From assembly GCA_036250195.1 (NCBI GenBank), contig JAVHZZ010000004.1, positions 163,596,869 through 163,660,868 of the forward strand: a stretch of 64,000 bases of DNA, read 5' to 3'. This document shows, piece by piece, positions 1-11,700 of this stretch (its first letter is position 1; each line of letters begins with the position of its first letter). Source of the stretch: Mixophyes australis (lineage: Eukaryota; Chordata; Amphibia; Anura; Limnodynastidae). The translations under genes were made by a program, and so were the position numbers. The notes beneath the pieces are model-generated. The model saw only the letters and a list, made by a program, of their open reading frames with translations. It searched no databases and was not told the origin of the DNA.

Positions 1-1182
1 AGGAGAACTCAGATCCTTCGGTCTGGGAAAAATGTACAAGGAACAGACTCAGAACACAGCAGAATCACCACAGTTTCCCAATAACAAGCCAGAATGGGAG
101 AGACTGTAGTGGTAGTAAGCCATTATGAGTGTCGTCAGTGGCCATTATGAGTGTCGTCAGTGTTCGGTAGCAGGGCAATGTGACTGTGCCTATCCACTCT
201 CCTAAAGCCTTGTGTGGTAATCTGCTGTGTGACAGCTTGCACAGATCTGTAACTTGCATCAAATAGTGAAACATACATAGCCACATACATTCTGTGATTA
301 CACGCATCTGAATGTAGTGAGCACAAGACTTGATAAAACCCTTTTCGTCAGTGACACCCTTTACCTTTAAAATAAGAAATGCTCATGGTGTAAATGTCCT
401 TTTGCTCCATTTACTAGTCATCCTTTTTATCCATTCCAGATAGAAAATATATTTATTCAAACACTATGTTGTTTTTATGCTTATATTATTATTAATTAAA
501 AGGGGCCACAAAATTCCATTCCAAAATATAAGCATAAAACATAAGACATAATAGGCAAAGTAGAGAACAAACAGAGTAGAACACAACATGCAAGGGGTAT
601 AATGTAAGGATGCACCGGATGGGCGGATTTGGGAACGGACAAGAAAAGGAAGAATAGCATAGAGGGCCTTGTTCATGAGAGCTTACAATCTAATAGGAAG
701 GGGTCAGGCTGAGAAAATTACATCAAAATGACAAATAGATTTGTGGATACTGCTCCCTTATGTTTTTAGCAAAGGGGAATAGAGGTGAGGTCACATCCAG
801 CTGCATGGAATGTAAATATTTTATCATCAAAAGTCTGGGAAGCCAAGCCAATTCTTCTGGTGCAGATTTTATGTATAATTTCAACCCGAAGCAACATAGT
901 TTTAGTTACTCTTAATTATTTCCAAATATATTGGCAACCAGTAACTTATTTATTCTCATTCTGAGACTTTAATAAATATTGGTAGGAGTGAAAACAAAAC
1001 AATATGACCAACATAAAAAAACAGACATAAAAATGAAAAGCTAATATATCATAACAATGTGTGCACAATATATCTGGAAAACATGTGTGATTTGTACCAA
1101 AGCTTTTTGCATACAATTTACACGTATTCTGTATTCACTCACACAGTAACATTAACCATATTATCAGTGTACCAATATTCAC
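1..1182. other. intergenic/intronic sequence with an old repeat fragment
   Basis: No supported gene. A 22-bp sequence is duplicated in tandem at 119-140 and 141-162. About 470-715 resembles the 3' region of an old LINE/SINE-type repeat in minus orientation: it contains GAGCTTACAATCTAAT, a motif that also recurs in the SINE and L2-like copies at 35, 45 and 52 kb. The short open frames here have no recognisable domain. Confidence 0.5.
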
Positions 1183-1190
1183 CGGAGGAA

Positions 1191-1469
1191 CAGGGCCATC
1201 TTTTCCATTGGGCACGATGGGCAGCTGCCCAGGGGCCCAACGGGCAAGGGGGCCCCATAGGCATGGCTCTTAATGAGAATAAATAATCCTGCAAAAGAAA
1301 AAAACCTGCAAAAAAAACCTTCAAGGGTCACTGAGCAAGTACATATATCTATCTCTAACTCTATATATCTATATCTATATCTGTATCTATATACATCTAT
1401 ATATCTATATCTAGGGGCCCCGGTGCACTGCTTTGCCCGGGGGCCCATAATGTTGTTAAGATGGCCCTG
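1191..1469. mobile_element. hAT-type MITE with internal TATATC microsatellite
   Basis: The element starts CAGGGCCATCTT and ends AAGATGGCCCTG, so the 12-bp terminal inverted repeats are perfect; the pairing continues imperfectly into GGGCCC-rich arms. It is flanked by a perfect 8-bp direct repeat, CGGAGGAA (1183-1190 and 1470-1477). Ends of the CAGGG type with 8-bp duplications are the hallmark of hAT-superfamily insertion. At 279 bp it has no transposase and must be non-autonomous. The middle is a degenerate TATATC/TATC microsatellite (about 1345-1412). The small open frames over it are not genes. Confidence 0.88.
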
Positions 1470-1798
1470 CGGAGGAATTTAGGCAAACAGGCAAAACACT
1501 AATTAAAAAGCTCATTTTAAATAATGAACTGCTTCTATAAGTGCAGCTTCTAAACGGTACCTACATTATAGAACTACAATTTAACTTATTTCATTTGAAG
1601 TTAAGATGAATATATTGCTGTGCAATGTCAAATGACCTATGTAATGATCTATAGGCCAGTTGACCCCTGGATTTTACTAAAACTAAATTAACAAATACTA
1701 ATGCAAATGTTTTAAAAAGCCCTTAACGCGTGCATATCCAGGCAGTAAAGTTGTGAATGCAAAATAATATTTCATGTTTAGCAAGATAATTTGTATAA

Positions 1799-1826
1799 TA
1801 ATATTAATAATAATAATAATAATAAT
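1799..1826. repeat. (AAT)n microsatellite
   Basis: Short run of AAT/ATA trinucleotides, about nine copies. Confidence 0.9.
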
Positions 1827-2394
1827 TCAGCAAAGTAAAATATTATTTACAGAACAGATTATATATTGACCCCCAACTAAACTGAACCCAGTTTGCTTTG
1901 ATATTGAATTTCCCACCTGGTAAACTACCCTGGAAATGCACCAAGGTTTCAACACCATCTGCAGAACCCGAAGGTTTCCATGTCGGCATGTACGTAGTAC
2001 TCGTGAAGTAAGGTTCCATACTAGGCTGTCCCAGGTATACATTAAATCCTCAAAGTTTAAAAGTACAGCAGCCATCTTGTTCAAAAGTAATGGATGAAGT
2101 GGCAAAGCAGGTAACTGATTCAGATTCCTTTGATTTCAGCAAGTTCAAAGTGCTACGTGAAAATTAACACACAGGGGAAAAAAAATCACTTTGGACAATT
2201 TTTTTTTCTGTAGTATTTCAGAATGTGTCCCATGAGATGGCTTTGTGTCTTGAACAAAAAAAGCAAACTTCCTCATAGCCACTGTTCCCTAGACAATGGA
2301 TCAGATATGCCTCTGTGATCTTTCTCAGCACTTCTCATGAGGAGCTCTGCTCTGTGACTTCTCAGCTGCCTGCCGCTATACTAAGAAATATACT

Positions 2395-2512
2395 TACATC
2401 CAAAGTCATCGCTTCATACTGCTGGGAGTGAATCCAGGGAAACCGAGTGTTGTTCCACTGCCAACATTCCTGGGACGGTCCACATTTATACTTAACTGTT
2501 TCTTTCTTAAAT
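2395..2512 (-). other. candidate internal exon (weak)
   Basis: On the minus strand a T-rich tract ending in TTTAAG is followed by about 117 bases that stay open in one frame, then by a good donor (GGAT followed by GTAAGTATA). The open frame reads a cysteine- and tryptophan-containing segment, including CGPSQECWQWNNTRFPW. The stretch is more GC-rich than its surroundings. Against this, the plus-strand frames here are also mostly open, no family is recognised, and a donor-like GTAAGT arises often by chance. If real, it would be an extracellular-type exon of a minus-strand gene. Confidence 0.2.
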
Positions 2513-4954
2513 AAAACAGCCCCAACACACAGACGAAAAAAAACAAAAAAAAACAAATATGCATATTGGGGACGTTTTCTCACCAGTTATGCATAAAGCA
2601 ATGGTATATGGACAAAACACCCCAAGAGCAAGTCTAGAAAATGTGCACTTCTGTAGAAACATGCTGTGATTCCTTGGAGGAAAAAGCACTATGTAATAAA
2701 TGAGCCTTGTGGAGCTATAACAATGGTTTTCATAGTATATTTTCTTCAAAGGACTTGACACTTTTACTGCTAGTGTTTAGTGCAAGTGTAATAGATTGTC
2801 ATGGACACAGCTTTGGGTAGGCAATTGCTTTGCTGTTTCTTACAGATTTTTTTTTTTATATAAAACCATTTGTTTTTGTTTCCCTTTAATTATCCAGTGT
2901 GGAAACAAATTATTTTTAATTATCCAGTGTGAATACAATGCAGGTGCAGTTGGAGACAGGTCTATTGTAAAATAATGGATCTTAATATTAAATAACAGTG
3001 AAATGCATACAAACCGCAGTTGAAATAAAATATGTACCTACCTTAACATTAAACCTCTTACTTTCAAAATTATTTACATAACATGAGTACAGAGGGTTTG
3101 TTGCTTGGGCACGTTCAATAGATGGACAGATCAGGCAAAAAAATGTATTCTTGGCTTTAGTAAGACACACTTACATACTGCACCTCAATAAAACCATCAG
3201 TGATTTCATAGCATGGTTTTAGGCTTGATAAACAGACCCCTTAGAAACTTAATTTACAAAATCCCCTGATTTGGGAGACTAACTTACTGCTGCAGCTCAG
3301 CTTTGGTTTTCTGAAGCTGAGTCTCCATATGATCACACAAAAGTAGAAAGCCGCACTTTCACATATTTCCATGTGGACAGGCCTATGTGAAAATGTTGGG
3401 TTTATTTTATAGATGAAAAGTAAGCAATACTTAACCTCATTTTCATCTATACACTGTTACCCCATATGTAAAATTTAGCCCATCTTTAACTTGTTAGCCT
3501 AGTCTACAAGTGCATGTTAGGCTGGCCTGGTTATAATACATTCCGCTTAAACCACAATGGAATGTACTGTGATGCTGCAGAGCTTCACTGATGAAAAGTT
3601 ACATAGCTTTTCACTTGTCAGCTGTACACATAGATGCATGCCCATATTACATTTTTGGGAACTGCTCCCGAATAAAACAATCTAACCATAATTTTGTGGG
3701 ATTGTGGTTTTGACTGGAACAATCTGCAAAATAAGTCTGATTCACTGTCAGCCACTCTCTGTCTGCTGTGTTAGAGAAGCACCACCCTTCTAACATGGCA
3801 GCCTGCTGCCAAGAAAGTCTAAACACACAAGTTATTTGATGCATGTTATTCAGCTCTGTAATATCTATCTATAAAGAAGTACGCGTCACCAGGTCCTCTG
3901 ATGTCTATCTTGTGCATGAATGGGACGATCAGGGACCAAAGGCCCCATGTAGCATAGCAATAAAATTACAGCATAAGGATCTAATGACAGGTGCTCTTTA
4001 ATGTAATATAGTGACTTTCCTCTGAAAACCATTTTAAAATAACTATGGCAATAGTAGCCACATACTTTTTAGTTATTTTATGCATAAGCATCATTTAACA
4101 AATATGCATAATCTTATAATTGTTAATTACATAAACAGTTTCTGTAGGTAAATATTATATAGACAATAATTGATATGCCATCGGTTACTGGTTTGTTTAT
4201 GCTTCATTTCCAATAACCCCACAACCTGGGAATTTTATTTTCACTTCTTTTCCCTAAAAATTGTCTACTAATTTTCCACTTGAATTTTGTTGGATGCAAG
4301 GTGACATTAAGGTGAAAAAAGGACTGACATGATTTCAGGTTTTACACCTGCAATTTCAGTAAGGGTGTATAGACTTTTTACATCCACTGTATCTCCACAA
4401 TCTAATGAAGTCCTTACATTTCTTGTAACTATCAAGACATCACCTGCAAGTCAAGACATATGAGCATTAGAATTATCAAATATCCCCCAGGGTAATTCCT
4501 AGTACAGGTTTTGCTATAGTTGTTATGGTCTTTTTAATATGGAATCAAAACTTTACAGGTAAACCTAGTTTATAGCTGCAATACATATTTATTTAAATCT
4601 ACTTGAAAATTAAAATATTTGCCACTGTTACATAGTCTAAACACATTACAGGGAAGCCAATACATCTCTTTTTTTGCCCTAATTTCCTTTGCTCATATTT
4701 CCATTTTGTCCTTCCTAAAGATTAGATTAGATTATTACGGAAACATCTATGCATTGTCTTCTAATGTATAGCTGTCTCCTACATTTTTCATTTTTTTTGC
4801 CATGTTTTTCTTCTGTGCACACCAGGAAACACAAAATTTTATAAATGTAGTCAATTAACACATACTTAATTTCTAACCAATCAGATCACAGGGCTTTAAA
4901 TCATTGTTTAAAACTTTATATAAATAACGAGCCCAACCCTGAAGTGGTGGTAGT

Positions 4955-5478
4955 CGTTATACCGATGCTTGGAATGCCCACACCCGGTATAACGATCAAA
5001 TAATTCCGATTGCAGTATTTTCGATATATATAAATGCAGACTTACTATAATGAAGACACAGCAGATGACCGGTAACACTTTTGCACGGCTGGTATACATT
5101 CTGACAGTAGGAAATGGCGGTGCTTCAAATTGACGTCACTTCAAATGCAGTCACTGAAATTTTCCTTTTTAAAGCGTCAATGCCAGGACCTGCCGCTTTC
5201 AGAAACTAATCCAAGGGTTAGGGTTCGGGGTTAGGTTTAGGTTTCGGGTCCTGCCATTGCCGCTTTAAAAAAAACAACAAAACACTGTCTGCATTACGTC
5301 AATTTGAAGCGCCGCCATTTTCTACTATTGGAATGTATACCATCCGTGCAAAAGTGTTATCGGTCATATGCTGTGTCTTCATTATAGTATACAGGCATTT
5401 TGTATAAATCAGAAATACTGCAATCGGAATTATTTGGTCATTATACTGGGTGTTGGTATTCCAAGCACCAGTATAACG
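4955..5478. mobile_element. long foldback (hairpin) element with telomere-like core
   Basis: The two ends, CGTTATACCGATGCTTGG and its partner ending GTATAACG, are inverted repeats that pair imperfectly for roughly 200 bp. Blocks shared between the arms include AATAATTCCGATTGCAGTAT, ATAATGAAGACACAGCA and GCTTCAAATTGACGT. The short unpaired centre (about 5214-5250) is built of GGGTTAGGGTT-like variants. The outermost sequence is itself a small palindrome (CGTTATAC ... GTATAACG within the left arm). No clear target duplication was found, so the superfamily is not assigned. There is no coding capacity. Confidence 0.75.
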
Positions 5479-6435
5479 AATCTAACCTTAATGAAGAGCA
5501 GTAATAGGCCACATTTTCTGACTTAAGATTCATTAAGCCTCTAAAGCTTTGCACACCTGTTGTTTGTTTCTAGGACCTTACTTACATTTAGATGAAAGAA
5601 AAATTATAATGCATATACAAAAAATCCCCATTAAAACAACATATGAGAAGTATATACATGTATTTGTGGTCCAGTATAATCAATACCTTCTTAGGTGGAT
5701 CTCATAAAACTAATGATATAAATGCTATGATTGCCAACCTGGGATTTTATGCTTATTCTTTCTACATATTTTGGTCTTAGAAACAGCAAAGTAATTGAAA
5801 ACTGTATATAACCCACTGATTTAAGATTTCATCCAACTGGTTAGCAGGCACATCCTGTGTCTGGCACACACATGGTAAGGGGGTCTGTTCATTTGTATGT
5901 TTCTTTCTTTGTAGAGCCAAACTTACTTTTAAATAGATAACATATTTTCGGAAAACTACAGAAGAATACAGATCTGTGAATAATATAATAAAAGCTAGAT
6001 CTGAAACAGAGTTTGGCATGTACAATCCTCGTCCAAAGGCACTAAGTCCATAAAATGAAATACACACTGCAAAGTGCTTCAAGTACTGAAGGCAAAGCTA
6101 CATAAATTGTATGTAGCTTGTATTAAAGATGAGAACAATTGTAATGGAATTTTGCTGAAAACAAATTTCACAGCGGAACAATATACTTGGCACGAGTGCA
6201 AACCTCCGCTACTTTTGCTTCGCCATTCTCCAGAATTCCGCATTTTGTTGAATTGATAGTGTATAGATAGAGCTGGAGGAATTAAATATGGAACGCTTAG
6301 GCAAAATTACTTCAGAGATATGTGGGAAATTCCGCACCCAAATGGGGAATCTTGATTATGGGACAATTCTTAGTTGCCAAATCTGGTTGCTCATTTTTAC
6401 CATCTAAACAACAGCCTTTGTGTCAATAACCAAGA
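5479..6435. other. no gene seen
   Basis: AT-rich sequence with only short, unrecognisable open frames on both strands (for example 5,777-6,082 minus). Nothing supports coding function. Confidence 0.4.
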
Positions 6436-6730
6436 TATAGGGGTCTACTTATGAAATGGGGAAAAGCCCTTCACACCCAGAGATTATTTTTGTCTCACCC
6501 TATTTATCAGTGTTTAACAGCGGTGATAACACTGCCATCAATGGAGGTAACACCAACGGCAATACGATTTGGTGAATTTTTCCGGAGATAGCTTCCCAAT
6601 GCAAAACAATCATTCTGCTTTCGCCATCCCTGGATTTGAGCATGCACGAGCCGATCAGCTGTGTCACGCATGTGCATATCCTTTGATACTGGCCTGGCAA
6701 AGCGGTAAGTTAAGTCTTACTGCCCCTAGC
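6436..6730. repeat. possible fragment of a DNA-transposon-like repeat
   Basis: Begins with a GGGGTCTACTTATGAAA-type sequence, resembling the degenerate GGGGCCTATTTATCAA ends seen at about 33.8, 57.97 and 59.7 kb. It contains CG-richer material and abuts the 29-bp minisatellite. No matching opposite end was identified. The assignment is by sequence style only. Confidence 0.3.
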
Positions 6731-7742
6731 CAGAATCACCGAGGCAGCTGAGGTGCAGCCAGTACCGCTGTGGCAGCTGGAGTGCAGCAAGTAGCGCTGA
6801 TTTTGCTGTGGTGCAGCCAGTATCGCTGATCTAGCTGGGATGCAGACAGTATCGCTGAGGCAGCTGAGGTGCAGCAAGTATCGCTGAGGCAGCTGGGATG
6901 CGGCGGGGATGCAGCTGGTATCGCTGAGGAAGCTGGGGTGCAGCCTGTATCGCTGAGGCAGCTGGGGTGCAGCCGGTATCGCTGAGGCAGCTGGGGTGCA
7001 GCCGGTATCGCTGAGGTAGCTGGGGTGCAGCCATTATCGCTGAGGTAGCTGGGATGCAGCCTGTATCGCTGAGGCAGCTGGTATGCAGCCGGTATCGCTG
7101 AGGCAGCTGGTATGCAGCCGGTATCGCTGAGGTAGCTGGGGTGCAGCCATTATCGCTGAGGCAGCTGGTATGCAGCCGGTATCGCTGAGGCAGCTGGGGT
7201 ACAGCCATTATCGCTGAGGCAGCTGGGGTGCAGCCGGTATCGCTGAGGCAGCTGGGGTGCAGCCGGTATCGCTGAGGCAGCTGGGGTGCAGCCGGTATCG
7301 CTGAGGCAGCTGGGGTGCAGCCGGTATCGCTGAGGCAGCTGGGGTGCAGCCGGTATCGCTGAGGCAGCTGGGGTGCAGCCATTATCGCTGAGACAGCTGG
7401 GGTGCAGCCATTATCGCTGAGGCAGCTGGGGTGCAGCCATTATCGCTGAGGCAGCTGGGGTGCAGCCGGTATCGCTGAGGCAGCTGGGGTGCAGCCGGTA
7501 TCGCTGAGACAGCTGGGGTGCAGCCATTCTCGCTGAGGCAGCTGGGGTGCAGCCGGTATCGCTGAAGCAGCTGGGGTGCAGCCGGTATCGCTGAGGCAGC
7601 TGGGGTGCAGCCGGTATCGCTGAAGCAGCTGGGGTGCAGCCGGTATCGCTGAGGCAGCTGGGGTGCAGCCGGTATCGCTGAGGCAGCTGGGGTGCAGCCG
7701 GTATCGCTGAGGCAGCTGGAGTGCTGCCTCTGTGACTTGAGG
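6731..7742. repeat. 29-bp minisatellite, about 34 copies
   Basis: The unit is built of GGCAGCTGGGGTGCAGCC followed by GGTATCGCTGA; copy starts are 29 bp apart. Variants include GCCATTATCGC and TGGTATGCAGCC. The left end is most degenerate and the centre most uniform, typical of unequal exchange. Because 29 is not a multiple of 3, a minus-strand frame cycles through all three frames and repeats every 29 residues. The open frames of 183 and 129 codons here are by-products. Confidence 0.95.
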
Positions 7743-10700
7743 CATGATCTAAAATGTGTAAGACATGTATTCTAGCAACAGTGTTATTTGCCCTACACAT
7801 TAACTATGAAATACAGATAAGATAGTAGCTAAGGGAGTAAATTTTGAAGAGATTATAATATTTGCATATGAGACATTGTGATTTATAGTATTGGTTTAAC
7901 ATAGCACAAATTGTTGTACAAAATTTAAGTGTACTTTTCTCGCAATTATGCCTTGTCTATATTGTTGTATATGCTGAAAACTCCCCTCACTAATACATTA
8001 AGAACCTAATTGCAACAAGTAAATGTGTTTCTTTTTATGGAGAAACAGCATTGTGGTGCTGCCCTATGGTAAAGTCTTCTATAAAACTGTACAGCTGCAT
8101 CTTCTGGTGTGCTGGGAATATTTTAATAAATACTCTGAAAAACAACTGATTTTTCATACCACACATCAGCCACACAGGAAAAGATGAGAAAACCCTGAGC
8201 TATATATCTGTGGTCCCTTTTCCAAGCCTGGGAAAGTGCAAGACTGCAGCTGACCTCCTGATTAATCTCTCCAGAGCAACAGGCAAAGACACCGTTTTTA
8301 GAAACATTCCCAAAGATCTTGAAAGTCATTATCAGGCTGACCCTACGGTCATAAAGCTGCTCATTTTATAAATGATCCAGCTTAGCTGGCTGCAGCCAAT
8401 GTACTAGTTTTAGAAAACAAATAACAAGGACAGAAAGAGAACATATATTACCAGGCCTGAATTTAAATATATTGTACCAAGTCCATTATTCCTACACCCC
8501 TGTAACTCTAGTGCCGAGCCTGTGTGGCTTTTTCACAAATCCAAGCACAGATGTCCAAAATCTGATTTGACACCCCAGTTAATCCGTATTTTCTGAGAAT
8601 ATAGGAGATAACACTGGCATTTATGAACGCCACATTTTTTGGCCAGGATGTGAAGCAATCTGAAAGTAACGACATGAAAATATTACTGTGCCACTTAGTG
8701 GTCGATGTGGGCTGGGATCAGTGGTACGCCACACTGCCACTTCTCCTACTGCCTTCAATGTAAAACTATCAAACTCCATTCACTTACATTTTCTATACCG
8801 CCACTACTAATGTTTTAGAATGCCATGTTTTTCTGATTAGAAGTGGTGCTCAAAAACACCCATGTGAAACCACCATTAGAGAATAAATCCACCCCAAAAT
8901 AAAAATGTAGTTTTGGGTGGTTAGGTAAGATAATAAGAACAGTTTACTTACCCAACTACCCTGATAGCTGTAACAGTCTGAGCAGAAAAGCATTTTTCAT
9001 GATTTGGATCAGTGTTTTATTAAATTCCAAGCAGCAGTGTCTCCTCCCATGTAAACTTCTAATTTATACCAATTGTTAATTTAATCCATATAGACAGAAA
9101 GGTGAATCAAGCTGTATTAATTATCTCTGAGAAAATTAACCTAAATACTCGTTTAAGATATAGAACAAACACCCCTTCCTTAATGATGTTTTACCCTTTG
9201 TTCCTAAAATAGATCCCCTGTCCAGTGCATGTATAATTTCTTGCCCATGCTATGGTGCTGTTGAGTGAGGTATTTCACCATATTAGTTGTAGTTTATAGT
9301 GCCACCGAGAAGGAGTTCAGAATGCTTCTTGGCACCCAGGGCAAAAGCTGGGGCGTGCCTGCTGCTATTGGTCCATACAGTGACCTGCCCCCTTTCAGTG
9401 ACCAACAAATAGAATTAGTTTGTGGGGAATGTAGAGATAGCGACTCATTTTTTCCTTCCTATATGAGGCTAATCCGCCGATTTTATCCAACCCCCTCTCA
9501 GCACTTTTACTGGTCGGTGACTAACAGCCAATATAAGCAGTTTGATGAACTGAAGAAGAGTCTGGTACACAGATATTGATAGGTACTGTGATTTTTTTCC
9601 TCAGACAATTTTTTCTAGTGTTTTGTCTGCCTGCATTAGTTATTCGTAGACATGATGCAAACAAATCCATTGTTCGTCAATGAGGTGTAGACAGAAAGAG
9701 GGAAACGTTCTAAATGAACACAGTGCTTCTTGTATTGGTGATGAAAACAGTACAGGACATACTATAACAGCACTATGCATGCTCCATTGTTAAGGCCCAG
9801 TGAGTGAAATGTTTGTAATTTGTTAAGTGAATATATGGTGCAAGTCACGAAAGGCATTGTATACCACCTAGTTACATGGATACAGGCTGTTATATACCAG
9901 AGATCTATGAAACTCCAGTCATTTTATCAGTGCAGAATGAATTCGTAATTGTGCTGTCTAGTCCAGTGGAGTGAGTGCGCACCCTTCCGCAAAGCTAAAA
10001 ACACATTAAAAATTTACACTTTCCACTTGCTCATCTTATTTTAATAATCTCCCTCTTCCTGAAAGTATTCTAATTTGACATAAGTCTGCAGAACTGTGCG
10101 CAGTATGGACTGTAACAAGGAACACGCTCTGCACAACTCAGCTACAGAGACTTTTAAGCAAACAGAGGCTCATTTAGCTTTGGACGCATTTGCATACTCA
10201 GCATACATAGCAAAAGACACTCTCAGGACAAACTACCTACGTGTAATACCTCTCAAGAATAGTATAAAAATATACAACAGCGCACAGGAACTATCGTATC
10301 AGACACAAAAAGATTGAAAAAATTTGTGAATAAATACAAAAAATGATTTAATAAACTATAAATTCATATGTTGTCAGTAGAAAATGATCAAGCAACAATA
10401 TTGGTATCGGCAAAGCTAAAGAAACAATCGGTGGACACAATTAAAACAACTGCTGATATCAATAGAATATATTTAAAACATAATATTTTTTAGAGATATA
10501 CATCAAGTGTTCCTTGGGGATGTCTCTAGATATTGAAAACATTATGTCACCACAATAGATGTTGTAAAAAAATGTGTCCAGGGTACTGGTATACTGGTAA
10601 TTAGCTATAAAGCCGGTTCAGTTATAGACCGTGATGGTACATAATGAAACAAATAAAGTCCCACCTCTTAGGAAAATAATAAAATACCACTACTTAGCAG
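7743..10700. other. no assigned gene
   Basis: Unique-looking AT-rich sequence. A 104-codon plus-strand open frame (9265-9579) is the most GC-balanced stretch here. It has no recognisable motif and no clear splice context. I cannot assign anything. Confidence 0.35.
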
Positions 10701-11250
10701 GCATTAACCTGCAAATAGAGATTCAAAATGTTGTGTCATATAAGAGGTGGTCCTGACACATAACGTCACTCCCTTCAGACCGGATCGCAGAATGAACTCA
10801 TAATTACTCCGACCTCACAACAGGATGTTACATGGTATGGGACCCATATTCCCTTACAATGGTCTGGCTGATCACCGGCTGTGAATGAAGACCAGGCTCC
10901 GTGGTGTCAAAACTGAAGTGTATTGCGGAGTAGCGCTTCAATGGAAGCTAATAGGAAATGCAGAGATCACGTCTCCTTATAAGTAATTTGATACAAATAC
11001 CAGTCTAGCAACAAGTTATATAGGAATTCGATGTTTATAGCAATTGAAAGCTTGTATCCCCATAGGAATCACTTTGAAGATCCTCTCAGCAATGTGAATT
11101 AGGAAAATCTTGAAACTTTACAGCATGTAAAAATAGCTTGGAGCTCAAAAGATCAGAAATAAAGTTCAATCACAGCTTCTTACGCGTTTCATTGCATGTG
11201 TGCAATTTCCTCAGAGAGCTAGAGAGAGTGCTTGCATCTTTCTCTATATA
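10700..11250. repeat. dispersed repeat with an ACGCGTTTC module
   Basis: A CG-containing block ends in TTACGCGTTTCATTGCATG followed by CCTCAGAGAG. A comparable module, AACGCGTTTCGGCTCC then CTTTCTCAAGG, occurs near 26.3 kb. The recurrence suggests a dispersed element, but its ends are not resolved. Confidence 0.35.
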
Positions 11251-11537
11251 TTCTGTGAACCAATTAATTATATAGAGCACACACCTATATAACATTACAG
11301 GTAATTATCCAAGGATAGTAGCATTTGCACCAGACATACTTCAGACGTACAAGTGTGTATAATTACACCCCAAAATAGCATAGAGATGTGCCAATATAAG
11401 CCGAAATGTGGTCTCAGTACACATACAATGGTCCCGAAGAGCATGCTGGGCCGAAGAGCTTGCCGGGGCTGCAACCTGTCCCTGTCCCATCGGGTCTCCT
11501 TCAATTTGTCTAACTTTTGTTTAAAAGACTAGTTAAC

Positions 11538-11700
11538 GAAGCAGAAAGACTGGCCGATGAGTATCCCTCAGCAGCTCCAGTGATATTTTAATAATAAATT
11601 GTGTCGATAACTGACTTTCCATCGCTGTGAAAAGCAGAAATAGAAAATCTGTGCTACTGATGCATATTAATAAATAAGGACCTATGTCCTTTGTCTATTA
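11538..11700. repeat. dispersed repeat, copy 1 (partner at 59.6 kb)
   Basis: Shares a series of blocks with 59,600-59,735: GATGAGTATC, CTCAG, AATAATAAAT, a CGATA/CAATAGCTGA segment, TTTC(C/T)ATC and a terminal TTAATAAATA. Both copies are diverged. The family is not identified. Confidence 0.45.

Larger units (their letters stand above)
1478..4954. other. AT-rich sequence, no assigned gene
   Basis: Apart from an AAT microsatellite (about 1799-1826) and one candidate exon near 2.4 kb, listed separately, I see no repeat or gene I can name. Several short open frames exist on both strands. They overlap one another in conflicting frames, as expected by chance. Confidence 0.4.

Noticed and set aside
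1827..2165. Exon on either strand
   Set aside because: Two minus frames and one plus frame are all open and each looks plausible by eye, which is the signature of chance; splice signals conflict.
5215..5250. Interstitial telomeric repeat
   Set aside because: GGGTTAGGG-like variants are few and degenerate and sit at the centre of a foldback element, not as a (TTAGGG)n tract.
6831..7800. Minus-strand 101-183-codon frames with a 29-residue repeat
   Set aside because: The 29-residue period is simply three passes of the 29-bp unit; no unique sequence.
9265..9579. 104-codon plus-strand frame as a gene
   Set aside because: No recognisable motif, no promoter or splice context, and length within chance expectation for 64 kb in six frames.
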